A stretch of DNA of 64,000 nucleotides from Zygnema circumcarinatum. Taxonomy: Eukaryota; Streptophyta; Zygnematophyceae; Zygnematales; Zygnemataceae. Each line of letters starts with the position of its first letter. Positions within the stretch are counted from its first letter, which is position 1. Below, piece by piece: positions 47,153 to 59,400 of the stretch. A program made the position numbers and the translations under genes. The stretch covers positions 1,508,210-1,572,209 of the forward strand of contig CM074815.1 in the NCBI GenBank assembly GCA_037447605.1. Direction: 5' to 3'. Under the pieces are notes generated by a model. That model was not told where the DNA came from, ran no database searches, and saw only the letters and a program-made list of their open reading frames with translations.

Positions 47153-48580
47153 CCTATTGTGGTGTACTCAATGGCTCAATGGTGAAGCCCATTCATTTGT
47201 TTAAGGTAGCCCTTGTGAATAAAATCAAGCTTGGATAGTAAAGACGCCTTGTGTACAGTCAATACCGGCCGCAATCGGTCCGAGTTAGTCATTTCAGCTT
47301 TTACTTTTTTGCTGGCCACTATGTTGTGTGTTAACCGGCAGCGAGTGAAGATAGTTTAGGAGCAGCAATTTGTCCTTGAAGACCGTCTCAAACTTCTCGT
47401 TTCAGTTGGAGTACTTATATTTTGGCGGTTTCGGCTAAGAACAATAATGGTATGAAGTTTAAAGCTTTTGTGCCTTTTGTAGCTACCCTTTTTGCCTGTC
47501 GAGAGTATTTGTAATAATGTCATGGAAGCATCCTCTGCGCGGTAATACGAAGGGGTCAATACGAAGGGGAATTGACCGTGAGATGCTTTTCCTAGTGCAC
47601 ATGTCTTTATTCTCTAAAATTGAAATGAACCGTGCCTTCTGGTCACATGATTCATGATTTATGGATTGATCATGTTTGCAGCAGTTTTTCCTTTCTAGAA
47701 AATGGGGCTTTTTTATTATTTCAGATACTTGTGACAACTTTCTTGAAGAAAATGATTTCTATGACTGGGAAAATTGCAAGTTCTTTCTTTAAATACCTGC
47801 GCAAGGAACATACATCCCGAACGAGCCAGTTTAGGATCACTACAGCATCGGTCTACGAAGTACAGACGACGCCAATGTTAACACTGCAACGTCAAGATTT
47901 AACATGCTTATCCAACCTTGAGCGGAGTTTTCCTAGCGCCACCGCTACAGATTATGGTGAAGTAAATCTTCCTGTTTGTTGTGCGTTAATGGAAGCTTGT
48001 TGGGTACTGGATAAACAAGCCCATTTCGAAAATTAAAACTCCCGTCTGCAAACATGGCATGAAGCGCTCGTTCATTGCAGCACAAGGACCGTGAAGCAAC
48101 TCCTCCGCCCTAATGCACTGCTGCTACGCTACCAGTAGCACCCCTGCCATGTCTCCCCGCCCTGCACTCACTCCTGCCAGCGCCAACACACACTCGTGCA
48201 GACCAATGCAAAAATTGCCCTCTTCCAGCCCACAAGCGCAGCAGCCCCCCAGCGGGCCCTGGGCTAATCACAGCCCGTCACGTCAACGAAAATGCACACG
48301 TGGCCAGACCCTATTGGCTCCTGCGCAAGGCGCCTTCAAACAGAGCAGGCCCACCCCCACGGTCGTCGGAACGCCGTCTCAGCGGAGCTTGTACTGTACA
48401 GTACTGTACTTGTACTTCGAGGACCTCCAATGGCGGTGTGTCACGTGTAAAATTGTGTACACGTGGCGAGACGTCATTGGACCAACAATCTTTTTTTTTT
48501 GAAGTTCCCCGCGGGAAGAAGCGCCCTCCTTGCAGGAAGCGTAGGAGGAAGCGCGCGCTTCTCCTCGGGCGTGGGCCGCC
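47153..48580. promoter_or_regulatory. Spacer with upstream ACGT/CCAAT modules of the TRIC-like gene
   Basis: A 134-codon frame at 47632-48036 has no domain, codon or splice support. Close to the TRIC-like start there are two ACGT clusters. One at about 48275-48317 has GTCACGTCAACG, CACACGTGGCC and CCTATTGG. The other at about 48427-48480 has CCAATGG, GTCACGTGTAAAATTGTG, TACACGTGGC and GACGTCATTGG. The second closely resembles the module upstream of the CHY/RING gene. A TGTACAGTACTGTACTTGTAC stretch near 48392-48413 is partly palindromic. Confidence 0.5.
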
Positions 48581-51500
48581 ATGGGGGCCGGCTGCTGCTC
48601 TGGGGGTGCTGCAGGAGGAGGGGCAGGGGCAGGGCTGGGGGCCATAGCCAGTGGGAACTTCTCGGCGCTGGAGCCGCTGCTGGAGCATCTCAAGGGCGCC
48701 GTCACTGCAGCAGGCTCCAAGATTTCCGGCTATGGCGAGCCGTACCATGGCGATTTGCGGCAGCTACACGCGCTGTTTCTGGGCCTGCCTGCGCTTCCCC
48801 TGCTCATAGGACACTGCTGCTTTATGGCGGCGCTTTACCATGGCCCACCCTTTCGTTACTACTGGCTGCTTTCCTTCTGGATCTCGTTTGCTGCTGGATT
48901 TGGAGGTGGAACGCTCTCTTCCATCATGATGCAGGTAAGCTGTCGTGCTTCTTTCAGGGTAAAGATTCAATTTTTTTCTTTTACGAGGATATACGATGAA
49001 AGATGTTACGTGAGGAACGGGATGTGAGCTGTAATTTGACAACTTGAAGTTGTATTGTTAAGAGAACTTAACAGGTTTTGCTTATTTCGGTGTCATTTGC
49101 GTACTTTTACAAACCATTCTCCTCTCTTTTCTATCATTTTCCTTCCAGAATCAGATTCTTCTTTCTGAAAGACTCTGTACAAAAAGCTACGATTTTTTCG
49201 CATTAGAACTTTGTCTCCTTCATCATCATAGTAGCTAAATGGAAGGTTCGAGCTGCATGGATCCAAAGGGATCAGCTATGTTCTTGCTCATCCAAGTAGT
49301 GTATGTGTGGTGACGTACATTCACTGTTGAAACTGATTTTTTTTTTTGGTCTCTGAATTAGAATATCGATAAAAATAGTTCCTGAAACAGAAACGGGGAA
49401 TCGTGAAACGCACTGGAGTGAAAGCTATCAGACAGAGACGCACTGATAAAAAGAGTGTTTGTTAATTTCCAGGTCGAATAAAAATGTAAATGCCTGAAGC
49501 ACTTCCACGCTCTAAATCCTATGGCCGTCAAGTCAGGAAGTTCAACTGAAGCAGAATTCATTGAATTGAATGTCGCTTTGTGTAGTCTCGTAGGGGCGCT
49601 TCATGTTTCATAGACCTGTCATGGCTACAGCTGGGATGACAGACCTGTGATGATTTTGCAGTGGCTGAGGTAACCCTGCTATAATCACAAGTTTCAAGTG
49701 AACCATGTTAAATTAAAACGGCACGCAGTAGCTTCTGTAACCGTCTAGGCAGACTTTCTCCTCTCATCACTTGACGCTTGTCACGTATCCTCATCTGGAC
49801 GTCTTCTGATTGGTTTGACCTTATTCAGAGGTTCACAAAAAATGACAAAAGGTATCCCTCAAATGCTTGAAGTCAAATTCATTTCTAAAAGAATGGTTGG
49901 CTATATCTCGCAGAGATTTTCTTGCATGGACTGAATTTACACTGAGTAGTGCAATCTGTAGAGTAAATCATCCTTTGCTTAACGAGCAGATAGCTCGTAT
50001 TAACTTGGGAAGTCTTGCAACGTAAGGGGTAGATAACGCGTGACCTGTCTGGATGAAGATACTCCATTAATCATCAATTCTGTTGCTTCCATTTTGAATT
50101 GTAGGATCCCCCTATTTGGTTCAGGGATGATACCCTAATCCTTACTTACGCCATCTGCTGGTGGGATATCTTTCACCTAAAGCGTCTCTTTAAAGTCTAG
50201 CTACCTCCTTTTTTCCTTTCAGTTTTGAGCTTTTTTTCTCCACTTCCTACAAGGAATTGTTATTATTTTCATTCTGCTCATAAACCATGCCAACATGTAA
50301 AACTAACTCGCATCTGTTAGTTGCAACCACTCCCCTTTAATTGTGTAATGTATGCAACTGTATCCTCTCTATTTCAAGGTAGACTGTGCTTAACCCCTGA
50401 TCTGTACTCTTGGGACATCGTACAATTTGTCAGGTGGTTTATCATGTATTCTCCGAGAGATGTAGGCTTTACCCTGTTCAGCAAAATTCTGCCGATAAAG
50501 GTGCGTTCTTGCATAGAGCACTCTACATTGGCTGGGCCAATAATCTAGTAAAATTATTTTATTTGTCTCTCCGTTGTCTTTAAGCACTGTGCGGAGAACT
50601 TTTTGATGAATGTTATGGTACCGTGAGGTAAACGGTGCTAGCATGAGTTCGTCCTTCATAGGTTTGGAAAGGAACTGGGCAATTTATCGATATTGTAGTT
50701 CAATTTAGAAGTCTTACTTCTTTGTTCATTGCTTGTAGGTCGCAGAGTATCTGTCCAATTTTTTGTTTCTGGCTATTCTGCAGCTCGATCTCGTGTAGCG
50801 GGAACAAGAATGCCTTGGTTTTGCCCGTCAAGAATTTTTGGGGTTTCGAGTTGTGCTAACAGGTGGCTTGTAAAGCATCATCCAATATTCTGCGTGCCAA
50901 CATCATCATGGCAAGGGTAAGCTGTTTCGCATTGGCACATGATAAGCAGCAATTCTTGAAAGCATGTTCATGCTGCAGTATGTAAGAATAGACCTTAAAT
51001 AAAGAGGGTGCATAATGTGACTGATAACATGATGATGTGATTGAAAAGCTGCCAGAATCCTTCAGAATTGGTAGTTTGGGCTTCATATATACCAGATTCG
51101 TAGGGAGTTGGAGTGATCGACAATGTCTTATTTATTCACACACTGCAATGCAAAACTAGCCTCGCTCGCTTTCTCAGCTCGTTGAAAGGCGATGTATAGG
51201 ACATAGTTTGTTGGGCAAGAGCACAACATTCAAGAGGCAAGATTCTGTGTGGCCTGCAGGTGGATCTTGTGGTGAAGCGGTTTGGGCCCACTGCAGTCAC
51301 AGCTCCTATCTTCCTCGGAACATTAAGTGGTACGCTTTGTTGTTGCTGCTCCATGCTAGAGCCGTGGTGGTATCAGTGAAAATAGAGAATGGGCGTTCTG
51401 AGCGACATCCTCATTCACAGTGCAAATGTCGAATGCAAATGCCATTGCTTTTCATGTAGGCACTTGAGGAATTTTTCTGACGTGGACCAAGCATAGAAGT

Positions 51501-53545
51501 TAGTGCCGCACAATGTCACCCCACCAGTGCAGAAACCCTACCCTGTCCATGCCGGTGGAACTGGTAGTTTTAAGGAACGCTATTGCAGGTGTCTGATTGG
51601 CAAAAAGTTGTGGTCGCTTCAGGTTGTGGTGGAAAGTTGATATGCGACCTCGCTGCTGCAGCATTTCACTTGCGGAAACCGGCTGAGCTGGCCAAGCCAT
51701 CGTGGTATGCTATGCTATCCGCTTCTTGCACCAGTTCTCGTATGATATAGGCGGGGCCGGTGGATTTGAATGTTGGATCAGATTAGTGATGCAATGGTCA
51801 AAAGCTTGCTTATGGCCTATTCCACGAAGCTTCTTACCGTCAGAATTGTCATCTACTTCATGGCTCCAATGAAATCCAACGAAACCCACCCATAACACCT
51901 CAACCCGCCAAACATAGTGTAAGTGTGAGCTGGTCGGGTTATAAATCGCAGCAGTGCCGCGTTCCAAACACCGCATACTCGGTCATTCTTGTAATTTCAG
52001 CATAATGCGTTAGATTGCACTTGCTTATGTAGACGATGTAGATGTATGTTGCTTGCTTTGATCGAATGTGCATCCATTATCCACGCTCAGGTTTTGGTGA
52101 CTGCACGTTTCAATTTGGAATTCATCTCAAACTGTTAAGCCAGCCCCACTCCTATTCTGTCGCCTTGCCAGGGGTGATTCTTTTTTCATGTCACCCAGTG
52201 TTTTGTATTCAAGGCTGTGTCATAAGAACATTCGTGCACGTTTTTGTAACCATGGCATGGGACTTCCCGGCAACGACCTGTCACTTCAAACGGACCACTT
52301 CAATTTTTACATGATTTACTCCGCGAGTTGATGTCATATGTCGTCAGACTAAGTGGTCCATGCTCCTCATTTCGTGGCGCTTAAACTTTTGTCCTTGCCC
52401 CCTTCCGTACAGGTCTCTTCGATCTGCGCTATCTGTTTCCTTCCTATACACAGCAACTGTATATTGGCTACCGATTTTTCCCCAGGACGTGGCAAAGGCG
52501 GCATTGATCACCTTCCTTGTAAGAAATGCCTCATATAGGCCGTTACCCTTCAATGTCGCCCCGCTACTTCACTTTGTCAGATGTCGGAGACAAGCCAGGT
52601 GCTAATGCATCTGATGACAGTCACTTGTCTCTCAGAGCATAGGAACTTTAGTTCCCAGAGGAAAGGTACAAACTTGTATTTTTTCTATCAGGCAGTGTCT
52701 TCTACTTGTGAAATGAGTCTTTATCATGTCATGCTGCTATCATGAATCGCCTGCCGGATTATGAAATTGTAACAAGAGCAACACAACAGAAGTAACACAA
52801 CAAGAGGAACAATAATAAATTTAGCACTGTCAACAAGAGTAATGGGTCACTGCTCTTTCATGATCCTCTCTCTTTCTGCTGTTTTCTCCTCTTGATGGCA
52901 ATGTGCTCACTTTGGGTTTGGGTGTGTTTTCAGGTGGCCCAAGGCTTGGCATCCGATCTGACCGGTTGGCAACTTGACCTGACCGAGCCCTTCTTCTCCA
53001 TCTTCCACGCATTGACGTGAGTATGACACTTTCAAAAGGCAGCTCCCATTGAGACATAGCGCCTGGTGTGGCAAATGTCATTAAAGCAAACGTGTAGTTT
53101 AGGATTCTGGTGTTTCTATATTGGGTGAGGAGTTAATTTGAGTGAACTACATACCTCCCTCCCTCCGTCCCCCTCTCCCCCTACCTCCCTTCCTTCCCTC
53201 TCCCTTCCCTCTCCCCCTCCTTCCCACTCCCCTGTTGCTTCCCTCACCCTACTCCTCCCACTCACCCCCTCTCCCACTCTCCCCCCCCCACCCCTTCCCC
53301 CTCCCTTCCTCCCTCTCCCTCTCCCCGTCCCCTTGTTCAGTAAGCGGAGTTTGAGCGAACTCTTGAATTTCCTAGTGGCTCTCGGGCCTCAGAGATCACC
53401 TGTTGTAGGATGCAAATCATCAATTTTATTCACGCGACTCCTTACTCCTCTGTGTCGCAGGGGCATTCCTGTCCCCCCCGAGGAGGTTGACCCAAAGGCC
53501 ATAAGCACCGCAGTCTTTGAGGTGCCAAAGAAGCACTCTGACTAG
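48581..53545 (+). CDS. TRIC-type (trimeric intracellular cation channel) membrane protein
   Basis: Nine exons: 48581-48934, 50105-50160, 50434-50500, 50863-50916, 51260-51329, 51623-51704, 52413-52518, 52934-53016 and 53461-53545, encoding 318 residues. After a Gly/Ala-rich N-terminus of about 50 residues come several hydrophobic segments. The order resembles animal TRIC channels: a first loop ending GGGTLSSIMM, then ILTYAICWWFIMYSPRDVG with LFSKILPIK (compare the Pro-x-Asp and KxLP of TRICs). The charged helix is ASSNILRANIIMARV. GTLSGCGGKLICDLA carries a Gly-rich bend, and a final membrane helix precedes a soluble tail. TRICs pass K+ across ER/SR membranes to balance calcium release. The plant role is not established to my knowledge. 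The assignment rests on remembered family pattern, not an alignment; another multi-pass membrane family is possible. Confidence 0.68.
53152..53340. repeat. Long polypyrimidine (C/T) tract in last TRIC-like intron
   Basis: About 190 bp almost free of purines on the plus strand (CCCTCC, TCCCTT, CCCCCTC units), ending about 120 bp before the last exon. It gives spurious Pro/Ser frames. Confidence 0.9.
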
Positions 53546-55541
53546 CAACTTCCAGTCATCCGTCAGTGCGTCCGGGAGAAGCGCAGCAGGTCTTCTGGTA
53601 CTAGTGGTGTTTCTATGGTGAATAATCGACAGTGAATTAGTGACTTCGCCTAATGATCGCCTGCCTTGGCCTATCAATGGGATGCTATAGTGCCTGGGGC
53701 AGTTCTCGGGATGTAAAGACATTTTCCAAGTTAGCTGTGGAGTTTGAAGGGAGCTATGGACAGAGTTCGTGTACTGTAAAGCAATAAGACCATTCTTTGT
53801 CAAGACGAAAGCGAAAGAAAGTGAATAGTCATCCATCCACGATGGCGACGTCATCAGATGCACAGGGACAGAGACAATATGTAGAACCAGTGTGAGCCTG
53901 CCACAAATGGCCTACAAACGAAAGAAGGGCTATGAGCAAAACTCTGCTCCTCGAGTGAAAGGCTAAATGTGCATTTGGGCATTACCACAATTCAGCTTGT
54001 TGACGGGGTGGTCTAACAGCCTCGGTTTCCTGCTTTCTATTTCAAAATCGCCAAAGTATTTCTTCACTGCGAACTATCGAGCATCTTCGAATGCTGATTG
54101 CCCATGTAACAAAATTGAGAAAATTGTGGCGAGTTAGCATTGGCAGATCCTTGGCATATTAAAAAGATGCCTTTACTGATTGCTGGTGAGGTGGCGCAGG
54201 AGGTGCCAGCCACACGAGGTAGAAAAATGGGACCTATGTGCTCTTAAGAAAACAAGACCGCGTTGCATGTCTAACATTGCAATCTAGAGTTGTGTTGGAA
54301 CCATTCGCCGCCTGTGTAGGCTTGGCCAGGAAGGGTTGTGCAACAAAGTTCCATGAGTTGTGAGGGTTTTGTCACCTACGGTTGTGTCGGATCAGTGTTC
54401 CATGAGTACTTCTTGTCAGGTACGTGCGGTTGAATTGAAACAACGTTCCATGGCAGCCTCGTCCAGATAGGGCTACGCTGGGCCGTGTCACGTATCTCAT
54501 TGCCTGCTTGTAGTTTTCCGCTCATAGCTTCTTTCTTTTGTGCTTAGGTCCTTTGCGCCCAGTTCCTCGTGGTTCCCCATGCTGCTTTTGTCCATGTACA
54601 TTTGATGGCATCATCGCCATCGTGAGTTCAATGCCATTTTCCCCTACTTCTCTATTTTGTTAACGTACCTGGCAAACCAAGGCCACTAAAACTGCGCACC
54701 CATCATTGCTTTTCCTCACAATCCCATCCCGCAGTGGGGCACATTGCCACTCATCTCCGCTACAGACCATTCTTCTGCTAAACAACCGCAGTTTTCCCGG
54801 AATCATATTTTAACATACGGTAACATCAAACCCAAAAAACATCATTTGCGTGTTGTAAGAATCCACAGCCTTTGGAAGAACATTAATAAAAACTCGTCAT
54901 TAAAATCACCAATAATCATTATTTTCTCTCTTTTGACAACACTTATTATCACTTACCTTGATAAAGTCACAAGGGGTTTAAGTATTATGTATTAATAATA
55001 ATTGATCGTTGCGTTTTGCTGGCTCCAAGGTATGAAGGCACAGCTAGGCCAGAAGAAGTTAAAAATGATAATTTTGATACACAACAGTTTTGCTTGATGA
55101 CAATTATTGCTGCTGCTGTTGCTGCATTTGGTTTAGTACTCTCTAGTTCTGTAGTTTCTCATATATGCTCTATCTTCCACTGATTTTTTTGTTTGACATG
55201 CCATCTGCCTTTTACTTTCTACCGTTTACTATTTGTTTTCTGCGTATTCATTCTACAGTTTGTTTTGTTTTCTGCCATGCGCTCTTTTGCCTTATCGCCC
55301 TGTCTCCTTAATTCTTTCTGCCCATTGCTTGATGCCCGCTGCCTGTCGCTCGCTGCGCAAATCCGGCGAATGTCGACATAGAAAGCCTTAAATTACAGTT
55401 CCCGTTCTAGGAGAGCGTTCGAGTTCTGTGCAAGCACGGAATGCGCCGAATGCTTCCCAACCACCTCCTCTCTTGGGTTTTGCAGATTTAGGGTTTCTGG
55501 TTATTAGGGTCTTTGATTTTAGGGTTTCTAGTTTTGTCTGC

Positions 55542-55605
55542 CGCTGCCCGCTGCCCGCTGCCCGCTGCCCGCTGCCCGCTGCCCGCTGCCCGCTGCCCGC
55601 TGCCA
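55542..55605. repeat. (CCCGCTG)n heptamer tandem repeat
   Basis: About nine uninterrupted copies of the 7-mer CCCGCTG. Because 7 is not a multiple of 3, all frames repeat as RCPLPAA or SGQRAAG peptides, which are artefacts. Confidence 0.97.
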
Positions 55606-55832
55606 AACTCAAGATGGGGAACCACGAGGTAACCAACCGGTCGCGAAGGCCTAGGGACTCCAGAAAGGCCAAAGTCTATGAGCGCAGTTCCCCGTCCCCC
55701 CCCAACAGTTCCATGCAGTGAGTCTGTCCGTGAATGACGAGGTGGTGGTTCGAATATCTTCAAGACGGCCGTACAAGGGGAAGCGCACCACCGTACGAAC
55801 GAGCGGTCTGGACGCGCCACGTGTCTGGCGAT

Positions 55833-55863
55833 ATTAGGGTTAGGGTTAGGGTTAGGGTTAGGG
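55833..55863. repeat. (TTAGGG)n hexamer tract
   Basis: Five tandem TTAGGG copies. This is the animal/fungal-type telomere hexamer rather than the plant heptamer TTTAGGG. Confidence 0.95.
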
Positions 55864-56479
55864 CGCGGACGGCTTTAGGGTTCGGCTGCCGCCCGCCGAC
55901 CGAAAGTTAGGGCTGCGCTGCGACCGGAGGGGCGCCCAGCGACTGGACCGGCGACGGCATTGGCGGGATCTGGAGGTGGGCCAATCACAGAGAGGAGAAC
56001 GGCCACGTGGCACCAATCGAAGGTGGTTGTTACACGTGCAGTCGCTGGAGTCGTCGCTGCACGAAACAGGGTCGCAGGAGAGCGCCTGAAGGGCTGAGGT
56101 GCAGGAAGGGGTCACCTGCTGGACGGCCTGGAAGACCTAATTTCCGCCATGGCTGGCTGGCTGACTTGGTAGAGGAGGGTTTCATGCGCATCAGGGTAGG
56201 GAGCAAGGTGGAAGCCGCGAGGAAGAAGGAAGTGTGGAAGGCGCTAATGTGTGAGGCGGAGGCGCAGGAAGGGGGAGGGAATGAGATGAACAAGCCACCA
56301 ATTGCGTTGAGGGCCGTGTTTTGGTACCGGCTGCGTGGCTTGCAATGAAATTCTTGGTACATAAGTGAAAGTGAGATAAAAAATAGGAAAAGACTGCTAT
56401 CCGTGGACTTCGACGGAGGCATGCTTGGCTTTAGGGTTTTGATCTCTGTCCCTGGAGCCTGCAGTGAGCCAGGGCGGTC

Positions 56480-59400
56480 ATGGCGCAACGTTCGCAACTC
56501 CATCTCAGTTTGCCAGTTCGTGACGCTGAAGAGATGACTATGTCTCCTGTCGTGGAAATGCCATCTCCGGCGACGGCGGGGGGCTCTCTCCCTCCCCGGA
56601 AACGTCTTCTTGCTAACCTCAAGCAAAACGGTTGGGTTTCAAATGAAAATCAGTGGTCAGAGACTTCCTCTTTATCACCGCTTGGTGTTTCTTGCGGTGC
56701 GGCAGAGCCAGCAGATAACCCTAATCCTCTTCCTGTTTCAGTGAGTAGTCAGATTTCAGGTTCTGATGCGAGGCCGTCGTCTGGCCATGGCAGCCCGCTT
56801 ATTTCTATCTCCAGGCCCGCCAAGCAGTGCAGCAATTGTGGGACTCGGGATTGCTCCAACTGGCGGCGGGGCAGAAAGGGTGATATGGATGTAGTTTTGT
56901 GTAACGCATGTGGTTCAAGATACAGTAAGGGCAACTTTTGCCCTCTCTGTTCCGGAATATATCCCAGCTCTTTTGACCTAGCCGACAGGGCTATTTGGCT
57001 TTCCTGTCACAGTTGCAAAAGGCACGTGCACGCTTTTTGTGAACAGAAGGCTATCGGGAAAAGCTCAATCGACCAAGCAGCGTATGTTTGCCCCGATTGT
57101 AAGCATCCAAAAAACAAAGAGCTTTCGAATGGCGTATTGTGTAGAGCTCGCTCAACTAGTTCCTCTGCTGGCAATGGTCGTAGCTCAGGCATCAGTTTGC
57201 ATCCACCCCAACGCAAAGTTAGTGGAGGAAGCTGGACGGCCCCCCCTCCTGTTTGTACTTCTGCGTCGGGGGTCCCTCCTTTTGTCGTGGAGGAGAGTCT
57301 CAGCCCTCGAAAGAAAAGGCCGAGGGGCCCGCGAGAGCCGCGGTTTCGGCATCATGATAGCCCGAAGGTCGCCCTTAGTGGTGATGGTGCTCAGGGGGTG
57401 CAGGAGGCCGACAGGGCTATTTGGCTTTCCTGTCACAGCTGCAAAAGGCACGTGCAGTCTTTTTGTGAACAGAAGGCTATCGGGAAAAGCTCAATCGACC
57501 AAGCAGCGTATGTTTGCCCCGATTGTAAGCATCCAAAGAACAAAGAGCTTTCGAATGGCGTACTGTGTAGAGCTCGCTCAACTAGTTCCTCTGCTGGCAA
57601 TGTTCGTAGCTCAGGCATCAGTTTTCATCCACCCCAACGCAAAGTTAGTGGAGGAAGCTGGACGGCCCCCCCTCCTGTTTGTACTTCTGCGTCGGGGGTC
57701 CCTCCTTTTGTCGCGGAGGAGAGTCTCAGCCCTCGAAAGAAAAGGCCGAGGGGCCCGCGAGAGCCGCGGTTTCGGCATCATGGTAGCCCGAAGGTCGCCC
57801 TTAGTGGTGATGGTGCTCAGGGGGTGCAGGAGGCATGTGATGGCCAGGCAGTGCCAGCAGATAAGCCGTCTAGGGTTAGCTCGAGCAACAGTTTTGAGAA
57901 GGATTTGCCCCCTATAGACACTGCAACTGCAAAGAATAGTTTTGGTGGAGTAAGCCCCGGTCTTTCGATGGCCTCTGATCCTCCATCGCCTACAGCGGAG
58001 GCAGCTGCTGCGGCCAGGTCTGCCGCTATTGCAGCGGCTAAAGTCGCTTCAGCAGCTAAGGAGAGATTTGCTTTGAAGGCAGCCGCGGCTGCAAAAGCAG
58101 CACTTAGGGCAAAAGTTGCTCTCGATGCGGCTGCGGCGCTTGCACGGGGTGAGGGGTACTTTATTGGAGATTTTAGAAGTGCTGTAGGTTTCAGATCTCG
58201 GTCAAGGAAAGGGAAAGCTCATGCCAATTTCGACGGCGGGCACAAAGTAGATAAAGAGTTGGAGGAGCACGCGGACGTAGAGAGGATTGAATGTCTGGGC
58301 CTTAAGGAAGGGAATGTGGGGAGGGGCGAAGTGGGGCATAAGGTTGTATCAGGCGTGCTAGACGAGAGATCAGAGGTGGAGCAGATGATTGAAATGACGA
58401 GGGAAGAAAAGAAAGAATACAAGAAGTCAGATATTGTGAAGTTTACGGAAGAAAGCAGAGACAGAATGAAGGTAGAGGAGGAGGAGATTGTCAGAAAATG
58501 TGACAAAAAGGAAATGTTGGAGCGGGAAAATTCACACAAGGATGAGATTGATGATAAGCTTACGAAGCCCCAGGGCCGCGATGGTTACATGACTCTTGGA
58601 CAGTGCAAATCTTCACCTCACGAACCTCACAAAGACCTGAATCATGCAGGGCTTCAAGGGCAAGCAGCTGCTGCAGAACTCACAGCTGTGAGGCTGTTGG
58701 CTTTTGATATGGAGCCTGAAAGAGTTGCGAGTCCTTCTCTGAACCCTGTGCTGCATGCGACCACAACGGGACCAGCTTCAAGCGCTATTAAAGCCGAAAC
58801 TCCGATATCCACCAATCCAACATCCTTGGAATTAGTCGAACGCAAATCGGAAGCAGATGGAGGGACCCGTAATGGGAATTATTTTCCTGTATCTGCTACA
58901 GAGAAGCTTGAAGCTTTGCAGGGGGAAGAGGCAGCTCACAACAAAGAAGATGCAAGCAAGGATAGGGAGGAGGGGGAATTGCAGGAGGAAGAGCAATTCA
59001 ACGCTTGTGTCTCTCAAGGCGATGTGGAAATGAAGGAGCAGTTTGAGGTCAAGCAGCAGGAGCTAGGGAGAGTGGAAGCGTCTGGCATTGAAGGCGATGA
59101 TGGAGTTGCTTGCACAGCTGAAAATGAGTGTAAGGCAGAGGTTTTACCCTGCTTTACCCCTCCATCAGTTACGGCAGTACTGACAGCTGTCGCAGCTGAT
59201 GTTGTTGCCTTGGAAGGAGAGGCTGCCAAGTTACAAGGTCAGATGGAAGATACGATTCCTTCCATGTTCACTACGCATATAGAGTTTGAGATGGTGGCCA
59301 GTCCCACACCACCTTCTCCCTCGTCTAACCAACAACATGATCCTGCTTTGGAAGTCGACCCAGAAACTGCGAATGGGCTTTCGGTGGCTTCGCCGGAGCA

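Larger units (their letters stand above)
53546..56479. other. Three-kb spacer, AT-rich centre, telomere-like and heptamer repeats
   Basis: No gene is supported. An AT-rich stretch lies at about 54790-55080. Features near the right side are listed separately: CCCGCTG heptamers, TTAGGG hexamers and telobox-like AGGGTTT words at 55487-55530. A 113-codon frame at 56007-56348 runs into the 5' region of the PHD-like gene and has no recognised domain. Confidence 0.45.

Noticed and set aside
47632..48036. 134-codon frame
   Set aside because: Composition not protein-like enough, no domain, no TATA or splice support; treated as spacer.
55388..55820. Frames with RAAGSGQ repeats
   Set aside because: Produced by the CCCGCTG heptamer array.
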